Positions 1 through 14,000 of a DNA stretch of 64,000 nucleotides are shown here, piece after piece. Source of the stretch: Catonia carolina (Eukaryota > Arthropoda > Insecta > Hemiptera > Achilidae); NCBI GenBank assembly GCA_035578175.1, contig JAQMRL010000003.1:23584419-23648418 (forward strand), in the 5' to 3' direction. The translations under genes were made by a program, and so were the position numbers. Under the pieces are notes generated by a model. The model did no database searches and had not been told where the DNA came from. It worked only from the letters and a program-made list of their open reading frames with translations. The number at the start of each line of letters is the position of its first letter. Within the stretch, counting starts at the first letter, position 1.

Positions 1-281
1 GCTCAGTACATTCCGCAACAGCAACTGAAGCAGCTTGACGTGAGTTTCCTTCTGTTAACGGACCACTCAAAACTGAATCAGTCAAATCGTAGGCCATCAC
101 TTACTTCTTCGTTAGAAATAATACTAAATGGAAGTTTAGCTGTACACGCATAATTTAAATAAATTAAGAAAATACATCGCCAACCTCCGATAGGAGAAGA
201 CACCAAAAGAAGAAAATTACAACAGTTTTAATTTCTTAAAATTTTAGCTGCTGTACATATTACAGAGAAAATAAGAAGATT

Positions 282-905
282 CAGTGGCGTAACTAGGACT
301 TGACTTTGGGGGAATGGAGCTGATTGAAGAGCACACCACGACTGGCCCCCAAAAAGCGAGGGGTTTGGGGCCACCCTCGGAAAAATGGAGAAACTTTTAT
401 TCTCTAAAATGAGATTTTAGTGTTTTAGAACAAAATTTTATACAAATTACAACAAACTTTCTAATAAAGGTTTACTAGAAAATTATATCAATCGAAAGTA
501 TCTTGACTTGTTTAGAATAAAAAACCAATGTAGTAAATCCTGCCTTTTAATGAAAATGTAGTAATTTTTACTAGATATTTGTAATGTTTCTTATTTTATA
601 CTTTTAGGAATCTACTCCTATTAGTTTTAAAAGCCTAGGACTCCAGTACCTTAACAGGAAAGATGAATAAATGACTAAGCTAAAATAAGGAACAATAATA
701 ACACGAAATTTTGCTAACATGAATGTATTTTAGTAAAACATGGCTACATTTAACATTTGTTACAGAAAGTTACAAGTAACAAGTAAAAGAAACAAGTTGG
801 ATTGTTGTTATACGAATATTTTTTTTATTCGTATATTATTTATTTATTTTAGGGTTCTGGGGGGGGGGTTATCCCCCTCAACCCTCCCAACATGTTACGT
901 GACTG
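282..905. mobile_element. Possible hAT-like element remnant
   Basis: Begins CAGTGGCGTAACTAGG and ends, read in reverse complement, CAGTCACGTAAC; flanking 8-mers agaagatt and tgaggatt agree at 6 of 8 positions, as expected for an old hAT duplication. Internal GGGGG/CCCCC blocks near 860-885. No transposase. Confidence 0.3.
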
Positions 906-1886
906 TGAGGATTAACATAAATTAACATTATTTTGTTATTTTAATCCAAAAATTTCTAACGTTAGCCTATATTAATCCTCGTTATTACCAGAGAAAATTG
1001 TGTAGTTAAAACCGACCGAATCTAGAACTTACTGCGATTATAATAGATGTATAACAGGATGAATAACCTGATGGAGTAACTTGTGTAACTTGGAAGAAGG
1101 TTGTAAGAGATCCGAGACTCTTGATTACAGGAAACGTTTCATATTTAAAAATATGCCTTACGAGAAAGTTTGATTTTAAGGGTGTTTATATCAAGTAGAA
1201 GGCTACATACAGAGTGATTATTTAATAAATCTTTATTATCATAAAACATACAAAACGTTTTTACACGAGAAAAATCATTGATGGTTCTGAGAAAAGGATT
1301 TTATTTGTCAATGGCAAACAAAAGGGATGTCATAGTAAGCTGGTGTCTATTTAAAAAAGGAACTATGAAATTTCTATTACAAGTAATTAAAAGAACATTG
1401 CTACTCGTGTTTTGTAGGAACAAAACTATAAAAAATATATAGACAATGTTTCCTAAAAGTAAAATTTACAACGTTACAATCTATGACGTTCAACTCGGTA
1501 AGTTATTGGCTTTGTACCTTAGCGTTTCGGAAGGTTAACTTGCAGATGTTTATATCCGTGCATTGCGAAGCTCTGTAAACATGAATTATGTTATGTATCT
1601 ATACTATACACAATTAATCAGTAACTATAACTTATCTAAGCAGTCGATCTTACACGGGGTTCTCCTTATTATGTATACTCAATCTCACAAAGGATACTAG
1701 ACACTTGTGAATCGTCCTTTATTGCCGCCGCAAGATAGCAACGATCCTTTGGAATTTTTTTTGAGAAGCAGTTGTATGTTAGTGCTTATTTTAGTATTGA
1801 GTTTTTAATTTACTTTGTGACAATACTCTGTTATTAATTGTTCATTAAGTTTAGTGTACCAATTAAACTACTGTTCTTAATTTTAG
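906..1886. other. AT-rich intronic sequence, nothing identified
   Basis: No convincing exon, RNA gene or repeat seen. An upstream FAM184 exon ending with one spare base must exist but I cannot place it here. Confidence 0.4.
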
Positions 1887-2021
1887 GGCTACAAGCAGAA
1901 CTAACAGCGGCATACAAAGAATCGGAATGCGTACGGAAAAAACTGAAACGATTAGAAGAAGATTTGGATAGCTTCAAACAGAAGAATTCTGACCTTACTG
2001 ATGAGATAAACAGGAAGACAG
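1887..2021 (+). CDS. FAM184: FAM184 exon 1 of window
   Basis: Acceptor cttaattttag precedes GGCTACAAG; donor is ACAG|GTGCTT. It enters with one base carried from an upstream exon and leaves with one base, so residues 2-45 (LQAELTAAYKESEC... to INRKT) plus a split Glu. A coiled-coil segment rich in E, K and L. The upstream exon that would provide the first base is not identified in positions 1-1886. Confidence 0.75.
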
Positions 2022-5000
2022 GTGCTTAACTGAATTGTCTATGGGTGTACTATATTTATTTCATAGGTATATAAACGTTTTACTAGTGTTTGCACAATCT
2101 GATACAATTTATGTATTTTTTATTGAAATAATTCTTAGGTATTAAAGTTGGGGTACACATAGTATTTCAATTAACGGCGGATTTAAATTCACTGTAGTGA
2201 AACTTTCCGTAGTTAAAATTTTTTTTAAATAAATTTACTTTCTTTCATTATAATAGTTTTCTTAAACTGTGCAATTTCCTCTTAGTTATTTACATCCTTC
2301 TTTATTTTTGTAATTTAAGATTATAATTAAAACAGAAGTGATTGAGAAGCCTTTTTTAGGAATTGAGAAAGTTTTGTACTTTTGGCCTTAGTTATTGAGG
2401 TTTAATAACAAATTTTTATCCCTTTTACCAATTGTGTAATATAAATGATTTGGTGTAATATACCTATGGATCATTTAAATTTGTTCCCTTTTTCAGGAAG
2501 ATAGTGCTATTGAATTTAATGTGCTCGCCTTGTTTTGTTCAATATTTATTTTTTTATGTTTTAGTTAATTAGTGGAAAATATTTTGCATGAGTAATTTTT
2601 CGTTAATAGCCTGTAAGTTCTGACTTGTCAATTACTGATCTACAAACAATTTTCCTTTAATATATGACAGTGACACCTAAAATTCTTATTTATATTAATA
2701 AGGTAGTGACTAAAAAAAATAATCTACCATAGTTAAGAATATAGGTTTGTAGTTTAGAAACATTATTTATTTAACTGAAAGTTAAAAGGTTAGAAATAAT
2801 ATGTAACATCTGCAAAGAAAACATAAAAGAGGATGGTTAGGTATATGTTTAGTTTGTTACTTAGTCAATATAGTTGGTAGAATGTGCAACTGACAATGTA
2901 AAGCATTTTAATAAATGTTCAGTCATAAGTATAATATGGAAATGTGAATTCAAATATACTCTAAAATTAGTGTAATTGTTTAACAGGTCTAGTGTCTGGA
3001 GGATGTACTAATTTCCTTTAAAGTAGGGTTTTTAGAAGGATCTATCTATTACTAACTGTACTGTTGCGTGCGATCATATGACTAAATCATTTAAGAACAG
3101 AAGTAGAGGTGTAAAAGACACTAGTTATCTCCTTTTAAGAGTTATGAATTTCATTGTACAGCCAGACCCTGTGGAGAATGAAGTGAAGGTGTCGTTTTGA
3201 GGGTGTAAAGTAGATACTTTTTAGAGGGTCTAGGATAGTGATAAGCATACTTTTCCAGTCAGTGAGGAAGGCAGTGATAAACCACTTCAGTTTTAATTTT
3301 TCTTAGCATAGCCTCTACAGGTGCAAATCAGCCTTTCGAATGATGACCTATAGAGCATCAACGACTGTTGCATGAAACCTATATTATCTATTTCTATTTT
3401 CTACTTTTTATTATACCCGTAGCCTACTTGTTAACATAATGATTAGTGGATTCATTTGTTTTCTTTTATAATTTTAGTAATTTCTTGGGTTAAAATGTAT
3501 TGCGGACTAGTATTTTACCCAAAATTTCTCTAGGCAGTGCAAGCTATTAATCTGAAAAAGAACTAGCATTGGTATTTAACTATTTACTACAATAAATTTC
3601 TTGTTATTTTTAAATTCACGGCTCTCTCTCTATGCAGATGTCCAATATATTAGTGAAAGTAATGAATTTTTGTTTGTGTCAGCTTAGGATAAGTAATCAT
3701 AAAATGTATTAAGCTATTTCCTTTAATTTTTTTATTCGAGTCATTATTTTGGAGCTTGAGTTTTCTTTCTTCCCATTTTTTTCTTCGTTAATACCAAAGA
3801 TGCTTTCTCTTCTCACTTTACATCAGTGTTTTGTTTTTCTCTACTTATTCTTCTGGAAGACCCTTTAGTTCATCAGTTAATTTTTTGAGTTTACTTGTAT
3901 GATCTGTTACATCTTGATCTATATTTATTATCATTTTTCTGTTTCTTCGAACCATGTTGGTTTGTATTTTTTCAGCTGTTGGAATTTTTTTTTTGTAAAC
4001 TTTTCTCAGTTTATCTTTATCCAGATGTCCATAGAATTTCACCATTCTCTTCCTTCATCTGATAAGTTTGGTTTTTATAAATTTCTTTGTTTGGGCGATT
4101 CTCTGCTCAATATTTTCTATCTTTATTTATGGTTTCAAATATTAGACTCTTTATTCTCCTGGCTATTCTAACTTTTCTCTTACCTTTTTATGTTATAGTT
4201 CATACTATATTAACGTTTATTACTAAATATTACTTGATTTTTCAGAAAGTGAAAATGAAAATGATTATTGGAAAGTTATTGAATTAGAAAATGAAGTAAA
4301 AGAACAAGCAAAGAGAATTAAGGATTTAGAACAACAAATTTCAGTAATACGTCAGGAACGAGATAAATTGGCACAAACAGTAGCGGAACTAGCTGAAGAA
4401 AGAGAGGAAGAAAGAAAAATTGTTCAAGAAGTAAGTAGAGTTTATGTATTATCTCTATTTAAAGATAATTTTAAATTTATATAAGTATGTCGGTTATAAA
4501 AAAAAATCTACTGAAATTATATACACTTCTTACAAGTTACTCTGTATAATTAATAATTAACATTATTGATTAGTCATAAATCAAATACTTTTCAACAATA
4601 CCTCTTTTATTCTTGTATTACACTTCTGATATACATTATAGCCTAATACTGATGAATTTTTATGAGACTACACTTCTGTATGAGTTAGAAGCTAATAGAA
4701 GGATGAAATATGGAAATCTCAATAATAAGTCATTTCTAAAAACATCTGAATCACTACTATAATAATACTACATAATAATACTATAGGTAGTACTTGAGTC
4801 ACAAGTTTGCCATTGGTTTTAAGGAGGGTGAAGGGGGAAAGCATCAGTGCACATGCGTGCCTGCTTTGGTATCAGTTCCCCACCACAACAACGTAAACTA
4901 TACTTGGAAGACATACTGTGTTGTGTAAATGCGCTCTAAAATTAGTGTAATTGTCATAGTGTAATTGTAATTGTGTAACAGTTGTAATTGTGTGTTGTAG

Positions 5001-8000
5001 TGTAATTGTAATTGCATAGTGTAATTGTTATAGTTATATCATGGAACCTTTTGTACGTTAATTAACTGTACTAATACAGTATAACTGTTTATTGCCGTAA
5101 ACGGAAATATCGGTTTATCTGAAACACAGTCGAATTGTTCACAGTGCTGAAGAAATCTAATATTCTATGTAATTAAATGCTGTGAAGTTAAAGCTAAACA
5201 AAAATACCGTTCTGTGCCTCTTAACAAAAGTAGCGAGTGAGTGGCTAACTACTGTAATTTTTCTCTTTCCACAATTCAAAATATAAAGAAGGAAGTTAAA
5301 AAGACATTGAAGAAGAGGTTTTTGGCCAACTGGTAAAGAAAAGAAACGGTAAGGCCTACATCAATAAGAAAGTGATGCCGACATGTGAAAAGTTATTACA
5401 GGTTTTGAAAGAAAGGCTAAATTTTAGTTGAAAACTTTATACGTTAAGAAAAATTTTAAAGGAAATGGGGTTTAAATGGAAAAAGCTTCAGTTACAACGA
5501 AGTATATTAATTGAAAGGCCGCAACATGTGGTTAACAAACGGTACAATTGGACAGTAAAATATAGTGTCTCACTATTGAAGTTGGCAGCACTGTCAGTTT
5601 TATCTTCCGTTCCTCACAGCCCATCCATAGGCATTGCATTCTTGTGACTCGGTACCTATATTATTCCATCGCACCAAATCTTTTATAAACATTTCAACTT
5701 CATATTTGTATGACTTATTAATTCTTAAATGTTCTATTTAATGCATTTTTTTAGTAAATTTTGTTTTTCTATGAAAATATAAGTTTCAAATATGGTAAGT
5801 TATGTGATGTTTTTAACATCAGTAGTAGAAGAATGTTGTAGTGGGTGGGGGTATGTGCATTCTTAAAAACTTCTATCAGTACACAAAAATTGTACTTTAT
5901 AGTTATATAGGCCCTATGTAGACCTGTTGTAATATGAGTAACTGTTAGTTACTGTAATATGAATAATCTGTATTTGTATTTGTGTGGCGGGAAGTCAGTA
6001 TCCTTATCTTACGCCATGTTAACATTTATACCATTCTCTAAAAAATTATAACAGATAGATTAATATTATTTTTTGTTTTTATGAAACTTCACAATCTTTT
6101 ACGTATTTTAAGTGCAGGAATTAAATTTTATCAAGGAAAATTTTTACAGCTGAGCAGTTTTGGACAAAATATTTTCTTCTTTGTTGTTTCTTTTTACTTT
6201 CTCTTGCCTATATGAATATGTAGGAAGGAAAGTATTGTTTTCATGTCGATTTTTTGAAATCGAGTTTTCACTGGATCTACACGTTTTCAGACCCCCTGAA
6301 CCCAAAAAAGCATGTTTTTAGCGATTGGTCTGTGTGTATATCGGTGAACAGAAAATCTCAAGAATGGAACATCGTACAAACTTGAAACTTAAGTTAGACA
6401 CCACTACCGGACCCAACCCGAACATTTTCATCAAAATCGATCAACCGGAAGTAGTAGTTTATTCGTGCAATTTTTCACTTTTTTGGGATTTTCTCAAAAA
6501 CGGGTCCTACGTTTCTTTTTAAAATCACCTCGTTTACTGAATTTTTTATGCTTTACAAGATAAGGTAGGCGTCATGTTTCCTGAAATTCTTGGAGAGGCT
6601 GTTTTCACGTAAAAAAGTTGATTTTTTAAGATAGTGGCTTTAATATGCATTGAGGTTAGTTTTTTGTTTAAATCTAATGTTTTATTACCAATGTTGGGCT
6701 ATATTATTCATAATTTGCATTGGCAAGAGAAAGTTGTGTACATTTCACACCAGATTTTTTATGCTTTGAATCTATAATGTGTGTACATTATTATCTGTTC
6801 AGTTTAAGACCAATAAGCAACCCCATGACCAAATGAAATGAAAATGATTTTTGTATAACATGTAAACGAGGTATTCTTCTACATACTCAGGCTGACCTTT
6901 TCTGAGAGTATGGTTAATTGAAACCCAGCTGTCAAAGTATACCAGTAATATTACCATGTATAGTATTCAAATTCGTAGAAACATTACAAACATTTTATTT
7001 TATTTTTATTTTAAAAAATGATTGAGAAAGTAGCAAAATAAATTCATAAACCATGGAATATGTCTGGGTCTTTCATTTTTTCAAAATTATCTAGCTTATT
7101 CCTGACAAAGTTACTATTTTCTTGGACTGTTTTTACTTTCTCTTGATACATGAAATATTAGGAGGTGAAGTATTGTTTTCAGGTGTGTCTTGATCCCAAA
7201 AAAAAAACACATGTTTCTCTGTGTATGTGAACAAAATATCTCAAAAATGGAATAAAGTCGAAACTTGGAACTTAAGTTAGGTACCACAAGGAGATCTGAC
7301 ATGAAAATTTTAATCAAAATCAACTGGAAGTAGTAGTATATTTGATTTTTAAGCGATTTTTCACTTTTTTGCGACATTTGTTAAAATTACTTATTTACTA
7401 CATTTTTTTGTTAGTGGTATCTGCTGAAATTCGTGGGGAGGCTGTGCCCTTGTGGTTAAAATGGGTTTTTAAAGATTGTGATGTTATATGCGTATTAGGG
7501 CAACATTTTATATAATTACATGTAACTTAACAGAAATAAAAAATCGTCAAATTTTACTTCAACCATTTTTCTCTTCAAAGTTTATCGTCAGTTAGTGATT
7601 TTTCATACTGTGTTCATCAAAAGTAATAAAAAATTAGTTTTTTCAAGATTGCAGCCTTAATATGCATTTTAGAGGACAAGTATGTGTAATCAAAGTAAAG
7701 CAATTAAGAAACGACAACGTTAATTCAAGCATTTTTTTTTGTATTGTCCTTAGTTTAGCGTCAATTAATGATTTTTAATAGTTTTCTTCCATTCATTATT
7801 AAAATGAGGTTATGTTTTTCATTATTTACGTGGCAAGAGAAAATCGTGAGTGTATTACACCAGATTTTTTTTTTAACTAAGCTTGATTGTCTAATCCTCA
7901 CAGTCTACTCTATTCACACATTCTCTTTAGGTGGTGCAGATGAATAAGATAATATTCAGACTGTCAAATTTCAGATAACTGAATTTTTAAATAATTGACA

Positions 8001-11000
8001 TTCTATTGCACCCATACATGTGACACAGAATCTACTGTAGTCCACTGCCAATTCATTACATATAAAATACTTTTTATGTCTTTAGTAACATGAAAAGGCT
8101 GCATGGAATGAGAGAATTTCTAAACTTTCCAAAGGACAGCAAATTACTAAAAACACTTACAACAAAAAATGTTTTTCCATTCACACAAAACTTAAACACT
8201 ACAAAGCAGTTCTAAGATCACAAGCAATGTACGGCAGTGAAACCCTCTTCAGTATTGATGGAAACGGAATAAAAGAAACAGTCAGAAAAATAGAAAGAAG
8301 GATTCTTAGGACCTGCATAAACAGGAAACACATAGTTGACAACCAGCACAAACTTTTACCAAGAGAACAAATTTATAAAGAAATATTTTTTTTTTTTTTT
8401 TTGGGTTTAACGTCCGACTGTTTTGCAAATTGCTGCTAATGCAGACGGTGAAGGATGAAATGAATTTTTTGTAACGTATGAAAAAATGCCATGCCCGAGT
8501 GGAATTCGAACCCAAGACCGCGTGATGAGAGGCGAGCACGTTACCAACATCGCCAATGCGGCCGGCAAATAAAGAAATAGAACCAATCACTGATGCAATG
8601 CGCAAAAAGAGAATATCTTTCTTTTCGCATATCCTCAGAACTCCAGAAAACCGATTATTAAGAAAAATTGTAGAAAAATTCATGTGTGCAAAAACGGAAG
8701 GAGCTACAATTCCTTGGCTTGAAGAAATCAAAAAAGACAGAACAGAACTAAATCTAACAATTGCTGATGTCAAAGATCGCACACCGGTTTACAAAGAAAC
8801 AATTAAAGACAAAAACAAAATTTTATCAGTAAGAACAATTAAACGAAAAGAACAGGTTTGTTCAGACGAATTGAGAAAAGCAAGATCCGACAGAATGAAA
8901 AAGTATTGGCAAGAAAGAAATGAAAAGGAAATAAACTGCTGAAGAAAAAGAACTAACCAAAGAGACTAAAGTGATCCTTTGTGGTCATAAAATGAAAAAA
9001 AAAAACATGAATAATATGGTCTACTATTTCAAATATTATAAATATGATGTAAAATACAATGTCGTGTTTTAACAAGTATTAAGATATAATTTCTAAAGAA
9101 AATTGGCACAAATATCTCTTTAGCTAAAATTATGGCAGCTGTAAATCATGATGTGTTAAAATTTTACATCTGGTGATTTGCAGATTTTATAGCGTATGTT
9201 TAATCGTTAACAAAGTTAGAACAAACATTTTATTCTTGGATTAACATAACAAAAGCGTTAAGTTATTATTTCCACTGAAGTTATTTATTAGTAACCTTTC
9301 AAATCTTTCATTCATTTTCTAACAAACTAATGTAAATATATTTTTCAGCTAATTTAGGATTCATAATTTAAAATTATTGACAAATTTTAATGTATTATTA
9401 ATTTATTTTTTAGGCACTAGATGAAGCAATGGCAGAAAAAGTTTCCATACAAGAAAAATATGAAAGAGAGTTTGAAAGACTTAGAACAGTAAATACTGAA
9501 AGGGAACAAAAAGCATTAGATGATTTTGAATGGAAACTTAGAGAAGTTCAAGCGGCGTGTAAAAAACGTTTAGATGAAAAAGAACAATCATCTCAACAAC
9601 TTATTAGAGAAATCGAAGGCAAACTACTAATAGCTGAAGGCAAACTGGCTCAGGTAAATATTATTAAATTAATAAAGGTTATAAGTAATTTTTTGGGTTG
9701 ATAATACAATAAGTTTAAGTATGAAACAAATTGAAGTGTAGGTAGTTAAACAGATTCTAAGACAATATAGAAAAATTTTCAAAAATTGATGGTCGTTAAT
9801 TGTATGGAGTTAACTAGAATCATAAAGGCATTGTTGCCAAATGTTAATAAGATATCTAGTAGGTAGGTATTATAATGAATAGAAACAACCATTCTACAGT
9901 TTAGCCGTTCTTAGTTTGCTCCTACTGTCAACAAACAAAAGCCACCTACTACAGGGTATACGCTAGAGTCTGCGACTTTACGGATGTCGTATTCCTATTA
10001 TGTTAACTATTTTTTAAATTATAAGTACTTAAAGTACTAAAAACATCAGTCATGATATGATGCAGGCCTAACATTTCATTTAGAAAAATACTTTTAAAAG
10101 TATTTTGTATTTAAATACTTTTGAAAGTATTTTGTTACTTTTTAATCAGCGTGTACACATTTTGATATAATGCGCATGCTCAGTGACGTCATTATTTGTT
10201 TACATTAGGAGCAAACTAAGAGAGGCTGGACTATAGTTAATACTTACTGGAATTGAGTTAACAGTATTTTATTTTACTGTATTACTACAGTTCCATACAG
10301 CTATATCAAAAAATTACACGATTCTGTATCATTTTTCCGTTTTTTTCCTTATAAACTGATTAGTCTTTAGTAACTACAGTGAATGCAGAACATTTTACAG
10401 TTGTGTTGTAGAAATACAATGAATTGGAATCAAATCCAGAACTTAGCAGTCTGGTTTCCACTAAAACTAATGGTTAATAATTTATGAATGGCTTGACATA
10501 TGCTTCATTCCTATCTTATTGTGACCTAATCGTTTCTCATGAAATATTATTCCCAAACATCCTCCTTCCGTTCATCAATCCCTTTATCTGCTCATTGAAT
10601 GTTTAACATTTTTCTTTTATATTTTGTAATAAAAAGAACAATAAACTGACTTGGCAGACATAATGTAGGTTAAAAGCCAAAGATCCAAGATGTTGTTCTC
10701 ATCTACATTCTAAAAATGTTATAAACTGTTAAAACTAAGAGTTGATTCCAAATTCAACTTAGTTACTAATAAACATTGGGTTATTAGTATGTAAACTTTT
10801 GTTATATGGTCTTAACAAATACTACTTGATTTTGGGTTGGGACATTAATGAATACGAGGCCATTTTTTTTTCAACCTCCGATAGCCCATAAATAAAATAC
10901 AAGTGAACATATAAGAAATGTTTTATTACTAAAAGTTACGTACACTGACGATTGATGCATTTGTCACACCTGTGGATAAGCTTTCCAAAACCCCCTTTAT

Positions 11001-14000
11001 AAAATGTTGCTACCAATGAATTTTTAAACGAGCCTGGCTGTTGTCTTGAAACTCCACATTGTGTTTCTTGTGAAAGATTGCGGGAAGCCAATCAAAACAA
11101 AAGAGGCATGTTGACTTCTGGAATTATTTTGATTCATGACAACTTCCGTCATCACATCTGGTACAACCCAACGGCTCCTTGAGCAACTTCTATGGGACAT
11201 TTTCAATCACCCAAAGTGACTTCTATCTTTCCTCTAAACTGAATAAGTGGCTAGAAGGACAGCTTTCCAAAACTAATGAGGAGCTTTAAGACTTATTTGA
11301 ATTCATTAGCGGGAATATTTTATGGAGAGGATATTGGAAAGCTTGTTCACAGGTACGACAAATGCCTCAATCGTCAAAGTGATTTTATCGAATAGAAGCC
11401 ATAAGTATACGTAACTTTTAGTAATAAAACATTTTTTTCTGTATTCACTTGTCTTTATTCATGGCCTATCAGAGGTTGGGAAAAAAATGGTACTCGCATA
11501 TGGATATAAACTAAACACAATATAGTTACCACTACTGGTATGATGCAATATTGGACCGCTGTTAATATACCGCTGCTTGCTTAGCCTCTGTAAGGAATGA
11601 ATGTGTATGCAGTGTGCACAGGGGTTGGTTGGGGGACTATTATAAATTTATAGCTGTCATTCTACTACAACCAAAAACTTTATTTGTCAGTGTCTGGTAG
11701 TATAATTGAGTAGCATGCAAAGTATTCTTGTCCACAACGTTATTACTTAGTGCACAAGAAATATAGTATAGTTAGTACTCTTGTCCAAAGAAATACAATA
11801 TGGTATAGAAATATAGCACAAGAAATAACTGCACAAATCATTCGGGTACCCAAAAAAACTCTTAAGTCATGATCAACAGATTATGATAACGTACTGGCAG
11901 AGCAGCCAACTAAACAATTTTTTCATAACGAACAGTAGTAGTTACTCATTGTTACTATAGGAACCTTATATATTATAATTGCAGTACATAAATGACTCAT
12001 TTCTCTCCTTTGTCCTGGAGAGGCAAATTTATGAATGGTAAAGAATGTAGAAACTGTATTGTGCAACTAAACATTTATTTCAGCCCCCTGTGTTAGTGAC
12101 CCAAATTTTTGGTCCACATATGACTAATTTTTCAATGACATTTTTTGGATCAAAAAATCCGTTTCATGAGATGATGCGTCTCATGGCCCAATTTTTAAAA
12201 AACAATTTTTTTGGGGCAATTTTTAAAAAGGCTTACCTTTGACTTATTGCAAAAACCATCAGTGATTTCTGTATCTATTCATAAAGAGGAATCAAATGTC
12301 ATTATTTTTGTTTCTGAATTCTGAATTTGATTTCTTGACTTCTACTTTTCGGCATCTCCAGTCGAAACCGGAACTTCAAACCCAACTTAGGCCCACTAAC
12401 GTTTTGGGTAGATTACAAATCTGAAACCGTTTGTTGCTACCTCATGTCATTACTGACATCTGTGACGGACGGATGAACAAAGAAAAATGATAGATGACAA
12501 TTTAAAAAATTGCGACCGATTATAAAAAATATACATTTTTTTTCAGTTGCCTCATTTAAAACAATGTGAACAAGAATTATTACAAGTACGAGAACGAAGT
12601 ATAGAACAAACCAGAGCATTAAGGACTGCAACACGACAAGCTGAACAATTACAGAATACTGAAAAATTATTACAAGATGAAGTACAACACCTAAAAGCAT
12701 TATTAGAGAAAGAAAAATCACATCTTACCACAGTTCAGGTAATACACCTTCATGTTTTTACTCATTAAAAAAGCACAGCAATTAAAATGTATGTATTATT
12801 TTTTATTATAATTAAAAATACTCCTAAGGACAAATTCTCCTAAGGGTTTATTAAAATCGTTTAAGTGATTTCTCAAAAAGTATAAATTTTTTGACTTTAT
12901 TTAAAGCAGTGTCAACTCTTTAGCAGCTACTGTGTGTTACGATACAGAATCGGTGAGTTGTAATAATTTGAGACCCTAGCACGAAATTGAACCCAGGACC
13001 TTCTACTTAATGGGCAGAGCCAAGGATGTTCAACAAACACAAAAATGAGTGGTTTGTAATAGAAGATGGAATAATAGGTTATTCAAAAATAGAGGTGTGG
13101 ACAGGAGAAAGAAAGGGGCGAGTGCAATTACAGATGTGGTGCAAAGATAGAATTTAGATACTGGTGAGATTAAACTGGACACTGTACATAAGAAACAAGG
13201 AAATAAGGAGAAATTTGGAGGAAGCTTATGTTCAATACTGGAGAAATAGACTACAAAATATAACATATTCTGTATAGGTTAATAGATTGACATTGGAGAA
13301 AGTTGGTTCACAAATTTTTTTAAAAATAATTGAATTAATGTCTTCCGAGAAAACAACTCCCAAAACCCATTGAACAAATATATTTAATAGTATGGACAAA
13401 TAAAGTTCATGAATCAATTTAAAAATATAATTAACCCTAAACCAGCTGTGGAAGGTAGAAGATGATAGAATTATAAGATTGGACCAGTTATTGTTTAACT
13501 CAAAAGATATCTTGCCGCCTCTGTAGCGTAATGGTAAGTGCATTGGCCTGCCACACGGAGGTCCCGGGTTTAATTCCCGGCCTGGATCCAGAAATTTTTA
13601 CGTGTCAAATCCCACTTTTAATGTTAGATACTCCATCGTAGTCGCTAATGACCAAGCACTTGATGCGATTTTAAATAAATAAATTTTTAAAAAATTGACG
13701 ATAAAAAAAACATTTCCCGAAATGGTAAAATCAGACATTACAACATGGTTATTATTTCAATAAATTTGTATATTATGGAAACTATTAGGCCAAACAGCAT
13801 GCAAATCATTAAGCTAAAAACAACCAAAATATCCTAGGAATATTTATAGATCCAATACTCATTTTCATCTTTCCCCCCTCACCGTCTGCATTAGCCTAAA
13901 ATATGTACATAACAGTCTGATATAAAACAAAAGAAAAAAGAAAATTCCTAAAATCTGAACAAGTTCCGTTTCTTATTTTTCAGTAACCTACAAAGGTAAA

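Noticed and set aside
1..39. Possible upstream FAM184 exon end (AQYIPQQQLKQLD before GTGAGT)
   Set aside because: The donor leaves phase 0, whereas exon 1887 needs one carried base; direct joining gives a stop at once. Too short to judge, so not annotated.
8306..8782. 158-codon minus-strand open frame
   Set aside because: Shadow of the LINE frame and the SINE; it spans the SINE insertion boundary, which no real gene would do.
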